Source: RH-AL1 sp964243435
GTDB taxonomy: Bacteria > Pseudomonadota > Alphaproteobacteria > Rhizobiales > Beijerinckiaceae
NCBI GenBank assembly: GCA_964243435.1
Contig: CAXTFM010000008.1
Location: 1 to 57,669, forward strand
DNA: 57,669 nucleotides
Direction: 5' to 3'
The notes under the pieces are model-generated. The model was not told the origin of the DNA, ran no database searches, and worked only from the letters and a program-made list of their open reading frames with translations. Every line of letters begins with the position of its first letter. Position 1 is the first letter of the stretch. Positions 16,966-26,318 of the stretch are shown here, one piece after another. Made by a program: the position numbers and the translations under genes.

Positions 16966-18531
16966 ATGGCCTTATCCACTAAGCTTATGATGCGTCAGGG
17001 CCAAGCCCTGGTGATGACACCGCAGCTTCTTCAGGCCATCAAACTTCTTCAGTTCTCGAATCTCGAGCTTGCCTCCTTCGTCCAGGAGGAGTTGGAACGC
17101 AACCCGCTCCTCGAGCGCGTCGAGGAGGCCCGGCCGGACGACGGCGGCGAGCCGGCGCTCCAGGCCGACCGGGACGCGCGTAGCGAAGCGGAACCGTCCT
17201 TCGCCGGTGACCTCAACGAGAGCGGCGAAACGGATTGGCGTTCCGACAGCTTTGCCACCGATCGTACCGCCCTGGAGTCGAGCCTGGGGACGGAGCTGAC
17301 AAACACCTTCGACGATGACCGTGCAGCGACGCCGGCGGAGGCGCAGGATCCCGGCGAGTTCGGCCTGTCCGCCTCGTCCTGGTCGGGGTCGTCGGGGGGT
17401 GGGGCCGAGGGCGGCGAAACGACCAACCTCGAAGCCTATCTCGCCGCCAAGCTCTCGCTGAAAGAGCATCTGCTGGCGCAACTGCCGCTGGCCTTGCCCG
17501 ACACGGCCGACCGCCTCATCGGCCACGCGCTGATCGACGCCACCGACGAGACCGGCTACATTACCGATCCGCTCGACGATATCGCCAACCGGCTGGGCGC
17601 GACGCTTGAGCGGACGGAAGCCGTTCTCGCCACGGTACAAATGCTGGACCCGTCGGGTATCTGCGCGCGCAACCTCGCGGAATGCCTCGCCATCCAGTTG
17701 CGCGACCTCAACCGCCTCGATCCCGCCATGCAGACCCTTGTCGCGCATCTCGACCTCGTGGCGCGGCGTGACATCGCCGCCCTGCGCAGATTGTGCGGTG
17801 TCGACGACGAGGACGTGCTGGAGATGATCGCAGAGATCAAGCGGCTCGACCCCAAGCCCGGCCGCGCCTTCGGCTCGACGCCGATCCAGCCGGTGGTCCC
17901 CGACGTCAACGTGCGCGCCGCGCCCGACGGCTCCTGGATCGTCGAACTCAACTCGGAGGTGCTGCCGCGCCTGCTCGTCAACCAAACCTATGCGGCGAAG
18001 ATCTCGCGCACCAAGGGCAGCGACGCCGACCGCAGCTTCATGTCCGGTTGTCTGCAAACGGCGAACTGGCTGACGAAGAGCCTGGAACAGCGCGCCCGCA
18101 CCATCCTGAAAGTGGCGAGCGAGATCGTGCGACAGCAGGACGCCTTCTTCGTCAACGGCGTCGAGCAGTTGCGGCCGCTCAACCTCAAGGCGATCGCCGA
18201 GGCGACCGGCATGCACGAATCGACGGTGTCGCGGGTGACCTCCAACAAGTACCTGTCGAGCCCGCGCGGCCTGTTCGAGCTGAAGTACTTCTTCACGGCC
18301 TCCATCGCGTCCAAGACCGGCAACGAGTCCCATTCCGCCGAGTCCGTGCGCTTTCGCATCAAGCAGATGATCGAGCGGGAAGTCGCCGGCGAGATCCTAT
18401 CCGACGACGCCATCGTCGAGAAGCTCAAGACGGCGAACATCGACATCGCCCGCCGCACTGTCGCCAAATATCGCGAAAGCATGCGCATCCCGTCCTCGGT
18501 GGAACGACGGCGCCTCAAGGCCGTGCATTGA
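16966..18531 (+). CDS. rpoN: RNA polymerase sigma-54 factor
   Basis: A 521-residue sigma-54. Region I is the Q- and L-rich activator-responsive segment (GQALVMTPQLLQAIKLLQ, residues about 12-29). A variable acidic region II follows to about residue 140, then the core-binding domain. The DNA-binding part has the helix-turn-helix (MHESTVSRVTSNKY) and the RpoN box (ARRTVAKYRE) near the C terminus. It directs nitrogen and other activator-dependent promoters. Position after lptB is the standard alphaproteobacterial order, but the usual next genes hpf and ptsN are missing here. Confidence 0.97.
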   Translation: MALSTKLMMRQGQALVMTPQLLQAIKLLQFSNLELASFVQEELERNPLLERVEEARPDDGGEPALQADRDARSEAEPSFAGDLNESGETDWRSDSFATDRTALESSLGTELTNTFDDDRAATPAEAQDPGEFGLSASSWSGSSGGGAEGGETTNLEAYLAAKLSLKEHLLAQLPLALPDTADRLIGHALIDATDETGYITDPLDDIANRLGATLERTEAVLATVQMLDPSGICARNLAECLAIQLRDLNRLDPAMQTLVAHLDLVARRDIAALRRLCGVDDEDVLEMIAEIKRLDPKPGRAFGSTPIQPVVPDVNVRAAPDGSWIVELNSEVLPRLLVNQTYAAKISRTKGSDADRSFMSGCLQTANWLTKSLEQRARTILKVASEIVRQQDAFFVNGVEQLRPLNLKAIAEATGMHESTVSRVTSNKYLSSPRGLFELKYFFTASIASKTGNESHSAESVRFRIKQMIEREVAGEILSDDAIVEKLKTANIDIARRTVAKYRESMRIPSSVERRRLKAVH

Positions 18532-18639
18532 CGCCCAGGTCGGCCGCCATTCGCCACAGCCGCAAATGATATCTTGATTAAACCCGAGGTTGTATATCTA
18601 TCTACAGGTTGTAGGCAAACCGCTGTTGGCGCATCGCAC

Positions 18640-18822
18640 ATGGCCCGTTACGAGGAAACGTCACCTTCATCGACGCCGGGTGACGGCACCCGCGAATACA
18701 TACTCGAGATGATCGCGCAACTCGCCGCGATGGCGAGGAAGACGAACGAGCCAGAAATCGCTATTCACCTGACGGCGATACGCGATGCGGCACGCCTGAC
18801 GAAGCGACGGCCGCCGCACTGA
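18640..18822 (+). CDS. Small conserved-looking protein of unknown function
   Basis: A 60-residue protein. Its core, EYILEMIAQLAAMARK followed by a helix containing AIHLTAIRDAAR, looks like a small all-helical protein of a type often seen in Hyphomicrobiales. I cannot name a family. The ATG at 18640 is taken over the frame start at 18574 because the segment before it reads like intergenic DNA rich in A and T. It is convergent with phaZ. Confidence 0.55.
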   Translation: MARYEETSPSSTPGDGTREYILEMIAQLAAMARKTNEPEIAIHLTAIRDAARLTKRRPPH

Positions 18823-18864
18823 GCGAAACCGGGTCTCGGCTCTCAGCGCTGTCGCGTCTGCGGC

Positions 18865-20112
18865 TCAGGCCGCCTCGACGACCGTGCTCTGGAACTCGAG
18901 GATACGTGGGACGATATCGCGCCGGAAACGCGAGCCGTTGAAGACGCCGTAGTGCCCGACGTCCTTTTGCATGTGATGCGCCTTGAGCACCGCCGGCAGT
19001 TCCGAGCAAAGGTCGTGGGCGGCGTAGGTTTGGCCGAGGCCGGAAATGTCGTCGTTCTCGCCCTCGACCGTCATCAGCCCGACGCGCGTGATCGCCGAAA
19101 GGTCAACCTTCTTGTTGCGATGTGTCATCGACCCGCGCGGGAGTTGGTGCTCCACGAACACCGTGTCGATGGTTTGCAGGAAGTACTCCGCCGTGAGGTC
19201 CATCACGGCGAGGTACTCGTCATAGAAGTCGCGCTGCTTCTCGCCCGACTCCCCGTCGCCGCGCACCAAGTGGTTGTACATGGCGGTATGAGCGTCAACG
19301 TGGCGGTCGATGTTCATCGCCATGAAACCCGACAGCTGGAGGAAGCCGGGGTAAACCGCACGACCGTAGCCGGGGTAGGGGTAGGGCACGGCGTAGATGC
19401 AATTATCGGCGAACCACTTGCTGCCACGCTTTTCCGCGAGCTGGTTGACTGCGGTCGGCGAGCGGCGCGTGTCGATTGGGCCACCCATCAGGGTCATGGT
19501 GGTCGGTGTGAGCGGGTCCCCGTCGGCTTCCATCAGAGCGACGGCGGCGAGCAGCGGAACCGCCGGCTGGCACACGCCAAGCGTATGCAGGGGCACGCCG
19601 TCGAGCTTGAGTTTGCGGCACATGGCAATGACGTATTCGATGTAGTCGTCGAGGTCGAAGCGCTCGTGCTTTGGCACCATGCGGGCGTTGGTCCAGTCGG
19701 TGATATACACGTCATAGTGCGGGAGAAAGGCCGCGACGGTGCCACGCAGGAGCGTGGCATAGTGGCCCGACATCGGGGCGACGATCAGCAGGCGCGGCTG
19801 CGCGACGCCTGCCGGCAGGTTCCGCTTGAAGCGCAGCACGCGGCAGAACGGCCTTTCCCACACCGTTTCCTCGTCGACCTCGACCGTCCTGCCGTCGATC
19901 TCGACGCGATCGAGGTTGAACAGCGGTTTGCCGTAGCGGCGCGTCAGCCGCTCGAACATCTCCGCGGAGGCGACGATCGTGCGGCCGAGATAGGTCATGG
20001 AAATCGGATTGAGAGGGTTGCGCGCCCAGAACCGCGCGAGGTCCGACACGGCACGGGCTGGCGCAACGGCAAGGTAGGCCATCTCATGGGCCTGGTAGGA
20101 CAGTTGATTCAT
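18865..20112 (-). CDS. phaZ: Intracellular polyhydroxyalkanoate depolymerase
   Basis: A 415-residue PhaZ that breaks down stored PHB granules. It begins MNQLSYQAHEMAYLAVAP, a typical start. The nucleophile motif is GVCQP, with cysteine in place of the usual lipase-box serine, as in intracellular PhaZ. APMSGHYATLLRGTV and DVYITDWTNAR are strongly family-like, and QKDVGHYGVFNGSRF near the end carries the catalytic histidine. The frame extends to 20253, but that part has no family character. It is divergent from regB across a 250-base gap. Confidence 0.94.
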   Translation of the reverse strand: MNQLSYQAHEMAYLAVAPARAVSDLARFWARNPLNPISMTYLGRTIVASAEMFERLTRRYGKPLFNLDRVEIDGRTVEVDEETVWERPFCRVLRFKRNLPAGVAQPRLLIVAPMSGHYATLLRGTVAAFLPHYDVYITDWTNARMVPKHERFDLDDYIEYVIAMCRKLKLDGVPLHTLGVCQPAVPLLAAVALMEADGDPLTPTTMTLMGGPIDTRRSPTAVNQLAEKRGSKWFADNCIYAVPYPYPGYGRAVYPGFLQLSGFMAMNIDRHVDAHTAMYNHLVRGDGESGEKQRDFYDEYLAVMDLTAEYFLQTIDTVFVEHQLPRGSMTHRNKKVDLSAITRVGLMTVEGENDDISGLGQTYAAHDLCSELPAVLKAHHMQKDVGHYGVFNGSRFRRDIVPRILEFQSTVVEAA

Positions 20113-20203
20113 GTGATCCTTCACCCCGCCGCACCAACACCTACGCGTACCCCCTGCATCGTGGTATCGGCGCGGTGGCGTAAGTGGGCATGATGTGCTT
20201 TTG

Positions 20204-20220
20204 CTGCAACGATGTTGCAG
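20204..20220. promoter_or_regulatory. TGC-rich palindrome in the phaZ-regB divergent gap
   Basis: CTGCAAC and GTTGCAG form a perfect 7-base inverted repeat around GAT. TGC-rich palindromes are described targets of the PHB repressor PhaR, though its reported spacing is shorter than here. The site lies about 90 bases before the phaZ start. It could equally be a hairpin in an untranslated leader. Confidence 0.35.
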
Positions 20221-20362
20221 GCGCCTTCGGTAAAGCCGCTGGGGAAAGGTCAAGGCAACATGCCAGGCGCTCGCGTGACGCGCTGAGAGTGCGAAACGGC
20301 GCGCCGATGACTGCGGGCGGCTCGCCGGCGCGGAAAAGACGGCAGCGAACAGGACTCAGCGC

Positions 20363-21754
20363 GTGAGGACACCTTCCTTCATCGCCGACCCGGCGGTCGA
20401 GCCGCTCAAATTCGGCCAACGGTCACGGCGTCCGCGCGTCGACACGCTCGTCCGCCTGCGCTGGCTGGCCGTATCCGGACAGATAGCCGCCGTGCTGGCC
20501 ACGCGCTACGTCCTCGGCTTCCCGATGCCGACCGTACTCTGCCTGATGGTGATTTTCGCCTCCGTCTGGGTCAACCTCGCGTTGCGCATCCGCTTCAGCC
20601 ACAATGCCCGTCTCGCCGACCGTTCGGCAGCGGCGCTCGGCGCCTACGACCTGCTTCAGCTCGCGGTGCTGCTCTTCCTGACCGGAGGGCTGGAGAACCC
20701 CTTCTCCATGCTGTTCCTGGCGCCGCTGATGATCACGGCGGTCACGCTGTCGGCCATCTCGACCGCAGCCCTGACGCTGCTCGTCATCGTGTGCGCGACG
20801 ACGCTGACCTTTTATCACTGGCCGATCCCGTGGTTCCCCGGCGAAGCGCTACATCTGCCTTTCCTGTACCGCATCGGTTTCTGGGGAGCGATCGTGCTGG
20901 GCGCCAGCTTCGCCGCAGCCTATACGTGGCGCATCGCCGAGGAAGCGCGCCGGCTCGCCGACGCACTCGCCGCAACGGAGCTGGTGCTCGCGCGCGAACA
21001 GCACCTGACGCAGCTGGACGGGCTCGCCGCAGCCGCCGCTCACGAGCTCGGCACGCCCTTGGCAACGATCAAGCTCGTCGTCCGTGACATGCAGAAGCAG
21101 TTCGACGCCGACAGCCTTATCGGCGAGGACCTGACCTTGCTGATGCAGGAGGCCGAGCGCTGTCGCAAAATCCTCGGTACGCTGACCTCGCTCGGCGGCG
21201 CGGAACCAGGCGACATCATCGGCACGCTCACCCTTTCCCACCTCGTCGAGGAGGTGGTGCAGCCGCAGCGCGATTTCGGTGTCAACATCAACGTCATCAA
21301 GGAAGGCATCGGACCGGAGCCGACCTGCGTGCGAAATCCCGGCGTGCTTTACGGCCTCGGCAACCTCGTCGAGAACGCGATCGATTTCGCGACGGAGCAG
21401 GTTCGCATCATCGCACGTTGGAGCGACACGGTCTGCGTCGTCGTGATCGAGGACGACGGTCCGGGTTTCGCCGCCGACGTTGTTATGTCGCTGGGCGAGC
21501 CCTATCTTACAACCAAGACAAACCGGCGCGCCAAATCCGACGAGAACGCCGGTCTCGGCCTCGGCTTGTTTATCGCGAAAACGCTGCTTGAGCGCTCGGG
21601 CGCGAAGGTCACGGCGGCGAATGCCCCTTTACCTGAAAAGGGCGCGAGGGTGACGGTACTCTGGCGGCGGATGGAATTTGAGCGGGAGCGCACGATCGGC
21701 AGTCTGCGTGCCCCCGATGAACGCCGCCAAATGGGTGAACACGTTTTCAGATAG
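20363..21754 (+). CDS. regB: Redox-sensing histidine kinase RegB/ActS/PrrB
   Basis: A 463-residue membrane kinase with about six hydrophobic segments in residues 35-190, including the quinone-linked motif GGLENPF (109-114). The H-box is HELGTPLATIK with the phosphorylated His at 227. Cys267 lies exactly 40 residues after it, matching the redox-active cysteine of Rhodobacter RegB (His225, Cys265). The ATPase domain shows NLVENAIDFA, DDGPGF and GLGLGLFIAKTLL. It senses electron-transport redox state. Gene order with regA is kept, but senC and hvrA are absent. Confidence 0.94.
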   Translation: MRTPSFIADPAVEPLKFGQRSRRPRVDTLVRLRWLAVSGQIAAVLATRYVLGFPMPTVLCLMVIFASVWVNLALRIRFSHNARLADRSAAALGAYDLLQLAVLLFLTGGLENPFSMLFLAPLMITAVTLSAISTAALTLLVIVCATTLTFYHWPIPWFPGEALHLPFLYRIGFWGAIVLGASFAAAYTWRIAEEARRLADALAATELVLAREQHLTQLDGLAAAAAHELGTPLATIKLVVRDMQKQFDADSLIGEDLTLLMQEAERCRKILGTLTSLGGAEPGDIIGTLTLSHLVEEVVQPQRDFGVNINVIKEGIGPEPTCVRNPGVLYGLGNLVENAIDFATEQVRIIARWSDTVCVVVIEDDGPGFAADVVMSLGEPYLTTKTNRRAKSDENAGLGLGLFIAKTLLERSGAKVTAANAPLPEKGARVTVLWRRMEFERERTIGSLRAPDERRQMGEHVFR

Positions 21755-21765
21755 GGAATCCTGTG

Positions 21766-22359
21766 ATGCAGAACCTGAGTAGCAGTCCCACCCACGCGGC
21801 GATCGACCCCGCGATGCTGAGCCTTGATGCGACCTCTGATAAGAGCCTGCTCATCGTCGACGACGACAGGGCATTCTGCCTCCGTCTCGCCCGCGCGATG
21901 GAGTCGCGCGGTTTCGCGGTGCAGGCGGTTTCCTCGGTCAGCGAGGGGCTCGCGGCGATCGCGGCAACCCCTCCCGCTTTCGCAGTGATCGACATGCGCC
22001 TCGCCGATGGCAACGGACTCGACATCATGTCGGAACTCAAGATGCGCCGCGCCGACGCCCGCGCCATCATCCTGACAGGCTATGGAAACATCGTCACGGC
22101 GGTGACGGCGGTAAAGCTTGGTGCCTTCGACTATCTCGCCAAGCCGGCTGATGCCGATGAAATCTTCAACGCGCTGATGGCGACGCAGCACGACAAGGCT
22201 GCGCTCCCGGAGAATCCGATGTCGGCGGATCGGGTGCGTTGGGAGCACATTCAGCGCGTGTACGAGCTATGCGGGCGCAATGTTTCGGAAACGGCGCGTC
22301 GCCTCAACATGCATAGGCGCACGCTGCAGCGCATTCTCGCAAAGCGCGCCCCGCGCTGA
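21766..22359 (+). CDS. regA: Response regulator RegA/ActR/PrrA
   Basis: A 197-residue partner of RegB. The receiver domain has the acidic DDD pocket, the phosphorylated Asp in VIDMRLADGNG, and the LTGYGN and AFDYLAKP motifs. A Fis-type helix-turn-helix ends the protein (RVYELCGRNVSETARRLNMHRRTLQRIL), nearly invariant in this family. It activates or represses redox-dependent genes such as those for carbon or nitrogen fixation and respiration. It begins 11 bases after regB. A GTG three bases earlier (21763) is also possible; AGGGA lies just upstream. Confidence 0.95.
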   Translation: MQNLSSSPTHAAIDPAMLSLDATSDKSLLIVDDDRAFCLRLARAMESRGFAVQAVSSVSEGLAAIAATPPAFAVIDMRLADGNGLDIMSELKMRRADARAIILTGYGNIVTAVTAVKLGAFDYLAKPADADEIFNALMATQHDKAALPENPMSADRVRWEHIQRVYELCGRNVSETARRLNMHRRTLQRILAKRAPR

Positions 22360-22384
22360 TCGCGCCAAGCTGTGACCTTCTTCT

Positions 22385-22606
22385 TTATGCGGCCGGCTTG
22401 ACGCCGAGCCGCATGAGTTTTGCCTGCGGACCGGCGTAGGGTTCCTGTAGGTCGACATTCCAGTAGCGCAGCTCCTCGATGGGGATCGGCTGCCCCGTTA
22501 CCGCGCAGCGCACGAAGGCACCCGGCTGTAGCACTTTGAAGTCGCCGTCCAGGTAGTCGAGCACAGCCTCGGCAGTCCCGGCAGGGGTACGATCGTAGCG
22601 GTTCAT
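22385..22606 (-). CDS. DUF2093 family protein
   Basis: A 73-residue protein with the DUF2093 core: LDYLDGDFKVLQPGAFVRCAVTG (about residues 16-38), then PIPIEELRYWNVDLQEPY. The family is small, alphaproteobacterial, and often lies next to xseA, as here. The function is unknown. I use the ATG at 22606; the frame goes on to 22648 with no family character. Confidence 0.88.
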   Translation of the reverse strand: MNRYDRTPAGTAEAVLDYLDGDFKVLQPGAFVRCAVTGQPIPIEELRYWNVDLQEPYAGPQAKLMRLGVKPAA

Positions 22607-22657
22607 TGCGATACCATGACCTGCTCTGCTTGACCGAATGCCCTCCAAGGGCGCCGG

Positions 22658-24304
22658 CTAAAACAACGAATCCTGCCCTCGCGCGACATCCGGCACAGAC
22701 TTCACCTTCGCGCGACTGCGCCTTGGTCGTGCGATACGGGCCGCCGTCGCTGCAATATGGCCATCGGCGAATTCGATGTCGAGCGCGGCAGCGCCCTGCA
22801 CGTCATCGATGCCGCGCAGCGGTCGCCCATCCCCGTCGCGTACCAGGGCAAAGCCGCGTGCCAGGACCTGCCTGTAGCCGAGCGTCGCGAGCAACTTGCT
22901 GAGGCTGGAGAGGTGCTGATGGCGTGACTGCGCCGCCTGCGACCGGCGCTGGGAAAGCGCGGCCACGAGGCGGTCGCGACGCTCGGCCGCGCGCGCAAGG
23001 TCGCGGGCAAGGCTCAGGCGCGCGCTCGCCAGACGCTGTTCATTCTGCGCGAGCTGCCGGACGCGTCGCTCGCCGGCGCGGTCACGGCAAACGCGCAAGC
23101 GCTGCTCAAATGTCGCGAGCTGCTGGATGTTGCGCGCCAACCGCGTTCGCGGCGCGTGGTGGGACAGCCGCGTGGCAAAACGCGACAGGTCGAGGTAGCG
23201 GCGGTGCAGGCCGCTCGCCCCCGCCGCCGCGATCCGCCCCTCGGCGCGGTCCAACAGCTGCCGCGGCAGGGCGACGAGGCTGTCGCCGGTCGGGAGCACG
23301 CGCGCCAGCGCGCGGAGGTCGGCGCGTCGGCGCTCGCCCAGGCGAACCATTGCGGCGCCGAGACGCCGCGCCACGTCGTCGACATCTGCGAGCAGGTCGG
23401 AGCGCACGGGCACCGCCTTCTCGGCGGCGCCCGACGGCGTCGGCGCACGCAAGTCCGCGACGTGGTCGAGCAACGTCGTGTCGGTTTCATGCCCGATGGC
23501 GGAGATGAGGGGGATCGTCGATGCGGCTGCCGCCCGCACCACGATTTCCTCGTTGAACGCCCACAGGTCTTCGAGCGAGCCGCCGCCGCGCGCGACGATC
23601 AGGACGTCGGGTCGCAGCGGCATCGCGGCCTCGCCCGGCGGTACATCGAGGGAAAGAGCATTGAAACCGGCGATCGCCGCCGCGACCTCGTCCGCCGCCG
23701 TCTCGCCCTGGACCCGCACCGGCCACACCATGACGTCGCGTGGGAAGCGGTCGGCGATGCGGTGCAGGATGTCGCGGATCACCGCGCCGGTCGGCGAGGT
23801 GACCACGCCGACGCGGCGAGGCAGGAAGGGCAGGGCGCGCTTGCGCGCGACGTCGAACAAGCCTTCGGCGGCGAGCGCCCTCCGCCGCTGGTCGAGCAAC
23901 GCCATCAGCGCGCCGACCCCGGCGGGTTCCAGCGTGTCGATGACGATCTGGTAGCTGGACTTGCCGGGGAAGGTGGTGACGCGGCCCGTCGCGATTACGT
24001 CGAGCCCTTCCTGCGGCTTCGTCTTCAGACGGGCGAAAGCCGTCCTCCAGATCACCGCGTCGATGCGCGCTGTATCGTCCTTCAAGGAGAAGTAGGCGTG
24101 CCCGGAGGAGTGCGGTCCACGGTAGTTCGACACCTCACCGCGCACCCGGACAAGGCCGAAGCGGTCCTCGATCGTGCGTTTCAGCGCGCCCGACAGCTCG
24201 CCCACGGTGGTTTCGCGCAGGTTGCCGACCTGCGGATCGGACTCGGCGGCACCGCCGGTCCGGGTCGCGAGAAAAGCGGTGGAAGCGATTTTGCGAGGGG
24301 ACAT
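22658..24304 (-). CDS. xseA: Exodeoxyribonuclease VII large subunit
   Basis: An approximately 548-residue XseA. It has an N-terminal OB fold (FGLVRVRGEVSNYRG, then RIDAVIW), the catalytic core with SPTGAVIRDILHR and the RGGGSLEDLWAFNEE motif, and a long helical C-terminal part rich in Arg and Gln that bundles with XseB. It degrades single-stranded DNA into oligonucleotides. The C terminus (ARPRRSRAKVKS...) is basic. ATG 24304 is my choice; the frame opens at a TTG at 24343. Confidence 0.94.
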   Translation of the reverse strand: MSPRKIASTAFLATRTGGAAESDPQVGNLRETTVGELSGALKRTIEDRFGLVRVRGEVSNYRGPHSSGHAYFSLKDDTARIDAVIWRTAFARLKTKPQEGLDVIATGRVTTFPGKSSYQIVIDTLEPAGVGALMALLDQRRRALAAEGLFDVARKRALPFLPRRVGVVTSPTGAVIRDILHRIADRFPRDVMVWPVRVQGETAADEVAAAIAGFNALSLDVPPGEAAMPLRPDVLIVARGGGSLEDLWAFNEEIVVRAAAASTIPLISAIGHETDTTLLDHVADLRAPTPSGAAEKAVPVRSDLLADVDDVARRLGAAMVRLGERRRADLRALARVLPTGDSLVALPRQLLDRAEGRIAAAGASGLHRRYLDLSRFATRLSHHAPRTRLARNIQQLATFEQRLRVCRDRAGERRVRQLAQNEQRLASARLSLARDLARAAERRDRLVAALSQRRSQAAQSRHQHLSSLSKLLATLGYRQVLARGFALVRDGDGRPLRGIDDVQGAAALDIEFADGHIAATAARIARPRRSRAKVKSVPDVARGQDSLF

Positions 24305-24355
24305 CTGTACTGGAACTGTGCCGTGCCGATCGGGCGACGGCAAGGCGACGCGTGT

Positions 24356-25090
24356 TCAATCCACCACGAGCTGGCCGGAATACACGACCGGCCCGGTCGG
24401 GCTGCCGGTCGTCGATCCACCCGGTGGCTCGACCGATACGGCGAAAACGGTGGTCGCGCCGGGCGTGGTGCCTTCCGGCGCGGTCAGCCTCGCCGGCGTG
24501 GAGCGCACGACGCCCATCGAGCGGGGCGCCGCGCCATCGCCGATATACCAAAGCTCCAGGCTGCGACCGGCCGGTGTTTCGGCCGCAAGCGGATGTACCA
24601 GCACTTGGCGCGTGCGCGCGTCGAAGCGGACGAGCAGCGCGGGCCTGTCACCGCCGCGGGTGACGGCGGCGACGAAGACGGCATCGGGCGGCGCCGTCGT
24701 TTCCCGCACCACGATGTAGGCGAGAAGCAGGGCGGCGACCGAGCTGGCGGCGAGCGCCGCCCTGCGCCACCTGTCGCGCGACCGCCGCTCATCCGTCACG
24801 GCAGCGCCGCCGCGCTCGCTGCGCCGCCCACCCTCGATGACCCTAAACGGTAACGGCTTTCCGTCTCCGCGGCGCAGGTCGCGCTCGATGCGCACCCAAA
24901 GGTCGGGCGAGGGCACGACTGGGTCGGCACGCAACGCCATGGCGGCAAGCCGTCGTTCCCATGCGGTGACCGCGCGGCCCGCTTCGTCGTCGTTGCGCAA
25001 CCGCGCCGCGAACGCGGTGCGCTCCTCCGTGTCCAGCGTGCCGATCACGTACTCGGCCGCCAGCAGGTCGAGATCCTCGGGGCCGGTCAT
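24356..25090 (-). CDS. Membrane anti-sigma factor, RskA type
   Basis: A 244-residue protein. The first 100 residues carry an anti-sigma segment (LDLLAAEYVIGTLD... and AVTAWERRLA), a membrane segment follows at about residues 112-132 (ALAASSVAALLLAYIVV), and the outer part is an RskA-like domain with LELWYIGDGAAPRSMGV and FAVSVEPPGGS. It has no HxxxCxxC zinc motif. It would hold the ECF sigma factor at the membrane. The ATG overlaps the sigma gene's stop (ATGA), the standard coupling for such pairs. Confidence 0.9.
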   Translation of the reverse strand: MTGPEDLDLLAAEYVIGTLDTEERTAFAARLRNDDEAGRAVTAWERRLAAMALRADPVVPSPDLWVRIERDLRRGDGKPLPFRVIEGGRRSERGGAAVTDERRSRDRWRRAALAASSVAALLLAYIVVRETTAPPDAVFVAAVTRGGDRPALLVRFDARTRQVLVHPLAAETPAGRSLELWYIGDGAAPRSMGVVRSTPARLTAPEGTTPGATTVFAVSVEPPGGSTTGSPTGPVVYSGQLVVD

Positions 25091-25644
25091 GCGCCAGCCC
25101 CGTCGAGGCACTCGCGCAGAACGGCGAGGGAACGGTGTAGCCACGTCTTGATCGTATTGACTGGCCGGCCGTAGCGCTGCGCGAGTTCCTCGCGGGAGAA
25201 CCCCTCGTAATAGGCGAGGAGGACGCAGCCGCGCGTTTGCGGGTCGAGCTGCCCCAGGCAGCGGCGCAGGCTCGCGGCATCGATGATGTCACCCTCGCGG
25301 TCGCGATCTTCGGCGATTTGCTCGTACCAATCGACGTCGCCGGCTTCAGCCGCCATTATCGGTCCCCTCTGCCGCAACACGTCGATGGCGCGATTGCGGG
25401 CGACGGCGTTCAGCCAAACCCGAGCGGGCGCCGTTTCGGGTGAAAAGCGGTCCGCGTTCAGCCAAATACGTAGAAACACGTCCTGCAGGACCTCTTCCGC
25501 GGCGGGTCGGCTTTTCATGATACGGAGAACGACACCGAGGAGTTTCGCGGACGTCAGCTCGTAGAGCTGGCGAAAGGCGACGGCATCGCGCGCAGCGACC
25601 GCCAGAAGCAGTCGATTCAAGTCTGCCGTGTCCGTCACCAGCAC
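25087..25644 (-). CDS. ECF RNA polymerase sigma factor
   Basis: A 185-residue ECF sigma factor, beginning with GTG or a nearby codon. Region 2 is readable as AAEEVLQDVFLRIWLNADRF and TAPARVWLNAVARNRAIDVLRQRG. Region 4 has LLAYYEGFSREELAQRYGRPVNTIKTWLHRSLAVLREC, with the helix-turn-helix. It is followed by its own anti-sigma gene. The pair resembles the SigK/RskA-type ECF group. The signal that triggers it is not visible in the window. Confidence 0.93.
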   Translation of the reverse strand: MLVTDTADLNRLLLAVAARDAVAFRQLYELTSAKLLGVVLRIMKSRPAAEEVLQDVFLRIWLNADRFSPETAPARVWLNAVARNRAIDVLRQRGPIMAAEAGDVDWYEQIAEDRDREGDIIDAASLRRCLGQLDPQTRGCVLLAYYEGFSREELAQRYGRPVNTIKTWLHRSLAVLRECLDGAGA

Positions 25645-25753
25645 AAGCGTCTCCCGCCGGCCGCTCCGGCGACCCGCCGTCGGCGTTCTAGGACAAACTG
25701 GCGGGCGGGGAAATGGCGCTAGGGCCGACCCTGACGACCAACGACGCGACGGG

Positions 25754-26230
25754 TCACCGGCTCGCAGGCTCGTCGGCGGGCTCCGCTGCGGCGAGGGCGA
25801 CGACGAGGTCGACGATGCGCTTGCGGACCTTGATATCGCGAATGCGGGCGAAGGCGCGATTCAGGTGGAGACCTTCGGTGGTGGATAGGAAGTCGACCAC
25901 GTAAACCGAACCCGCTTCCTCCAACGCGGAGTGCCCGTGGTTGACGTCAGCCGCGTGCTCGGGGGTAGGCGCGCCGTCGAAGAAATAGGCGGGCGGCACG
26001 TTTAAGGTCTGCGAAATTTGCTGCAGGCGACTCGCGCCGATCCTGTTGGTGCCCTTCTCGTATTTCTGCACTTGCTGGAAGGTGAGGTTGAGGGCTTCGC
26101 CGAGCTTCTCCTGGCTCATCCCCAAAAGGACACGACGCATCCGCACGCGGCTTCCGACATGCTTGTCTATCGGGTCGGGTGTCTTCGCCACGGCCGCCAG
26201 TCCTTGCTCCACGCTTCGTCGCGCGCACAT
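25754..26230 (-). CDS. XRE-family regulator, PraR-like
   Basis: A 158-residue protein with a lambda-repressor-type helix-turn-helix at about residues 28-82 (GSRVRMRRVLLGMSQEKLGE and KYEKGTNRIGASRL) and an acidic C-terminal half ending in repeated LVVALAAAE-like helices. Rhizobial relatives next to lnt include PraR, which affects biofilm and quorum signalling. A GTG at 26188 is an alternative start that matches the relatives' N terminus better. It sits downstream of lnt on the same strand. Confidence 0.88.
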   Translation of the reverse strand: MCARRSVEQGLAAVAKTPDPIDKHVGSRVRMRRVLLGMSQEKLGEALNLTFQQVQKYEKGTNRIGASRLQQISQTLNVPPAYFFDGAPTPEHAADVNHGHSALEEAGSVYVVDFLSTTEGLHLNRAFARIRDIKVRKRIVDLVVALAAAEPADEPASR

Positions 26231-26318
26231 GAGTCAAACGCCTTCAAAAGAAATTACCTCGGGAAAGCAACTCGATTTTCCACTGCGTTGGAGAAAGTTC
26301 CTTTCACCTCATCGGTTG

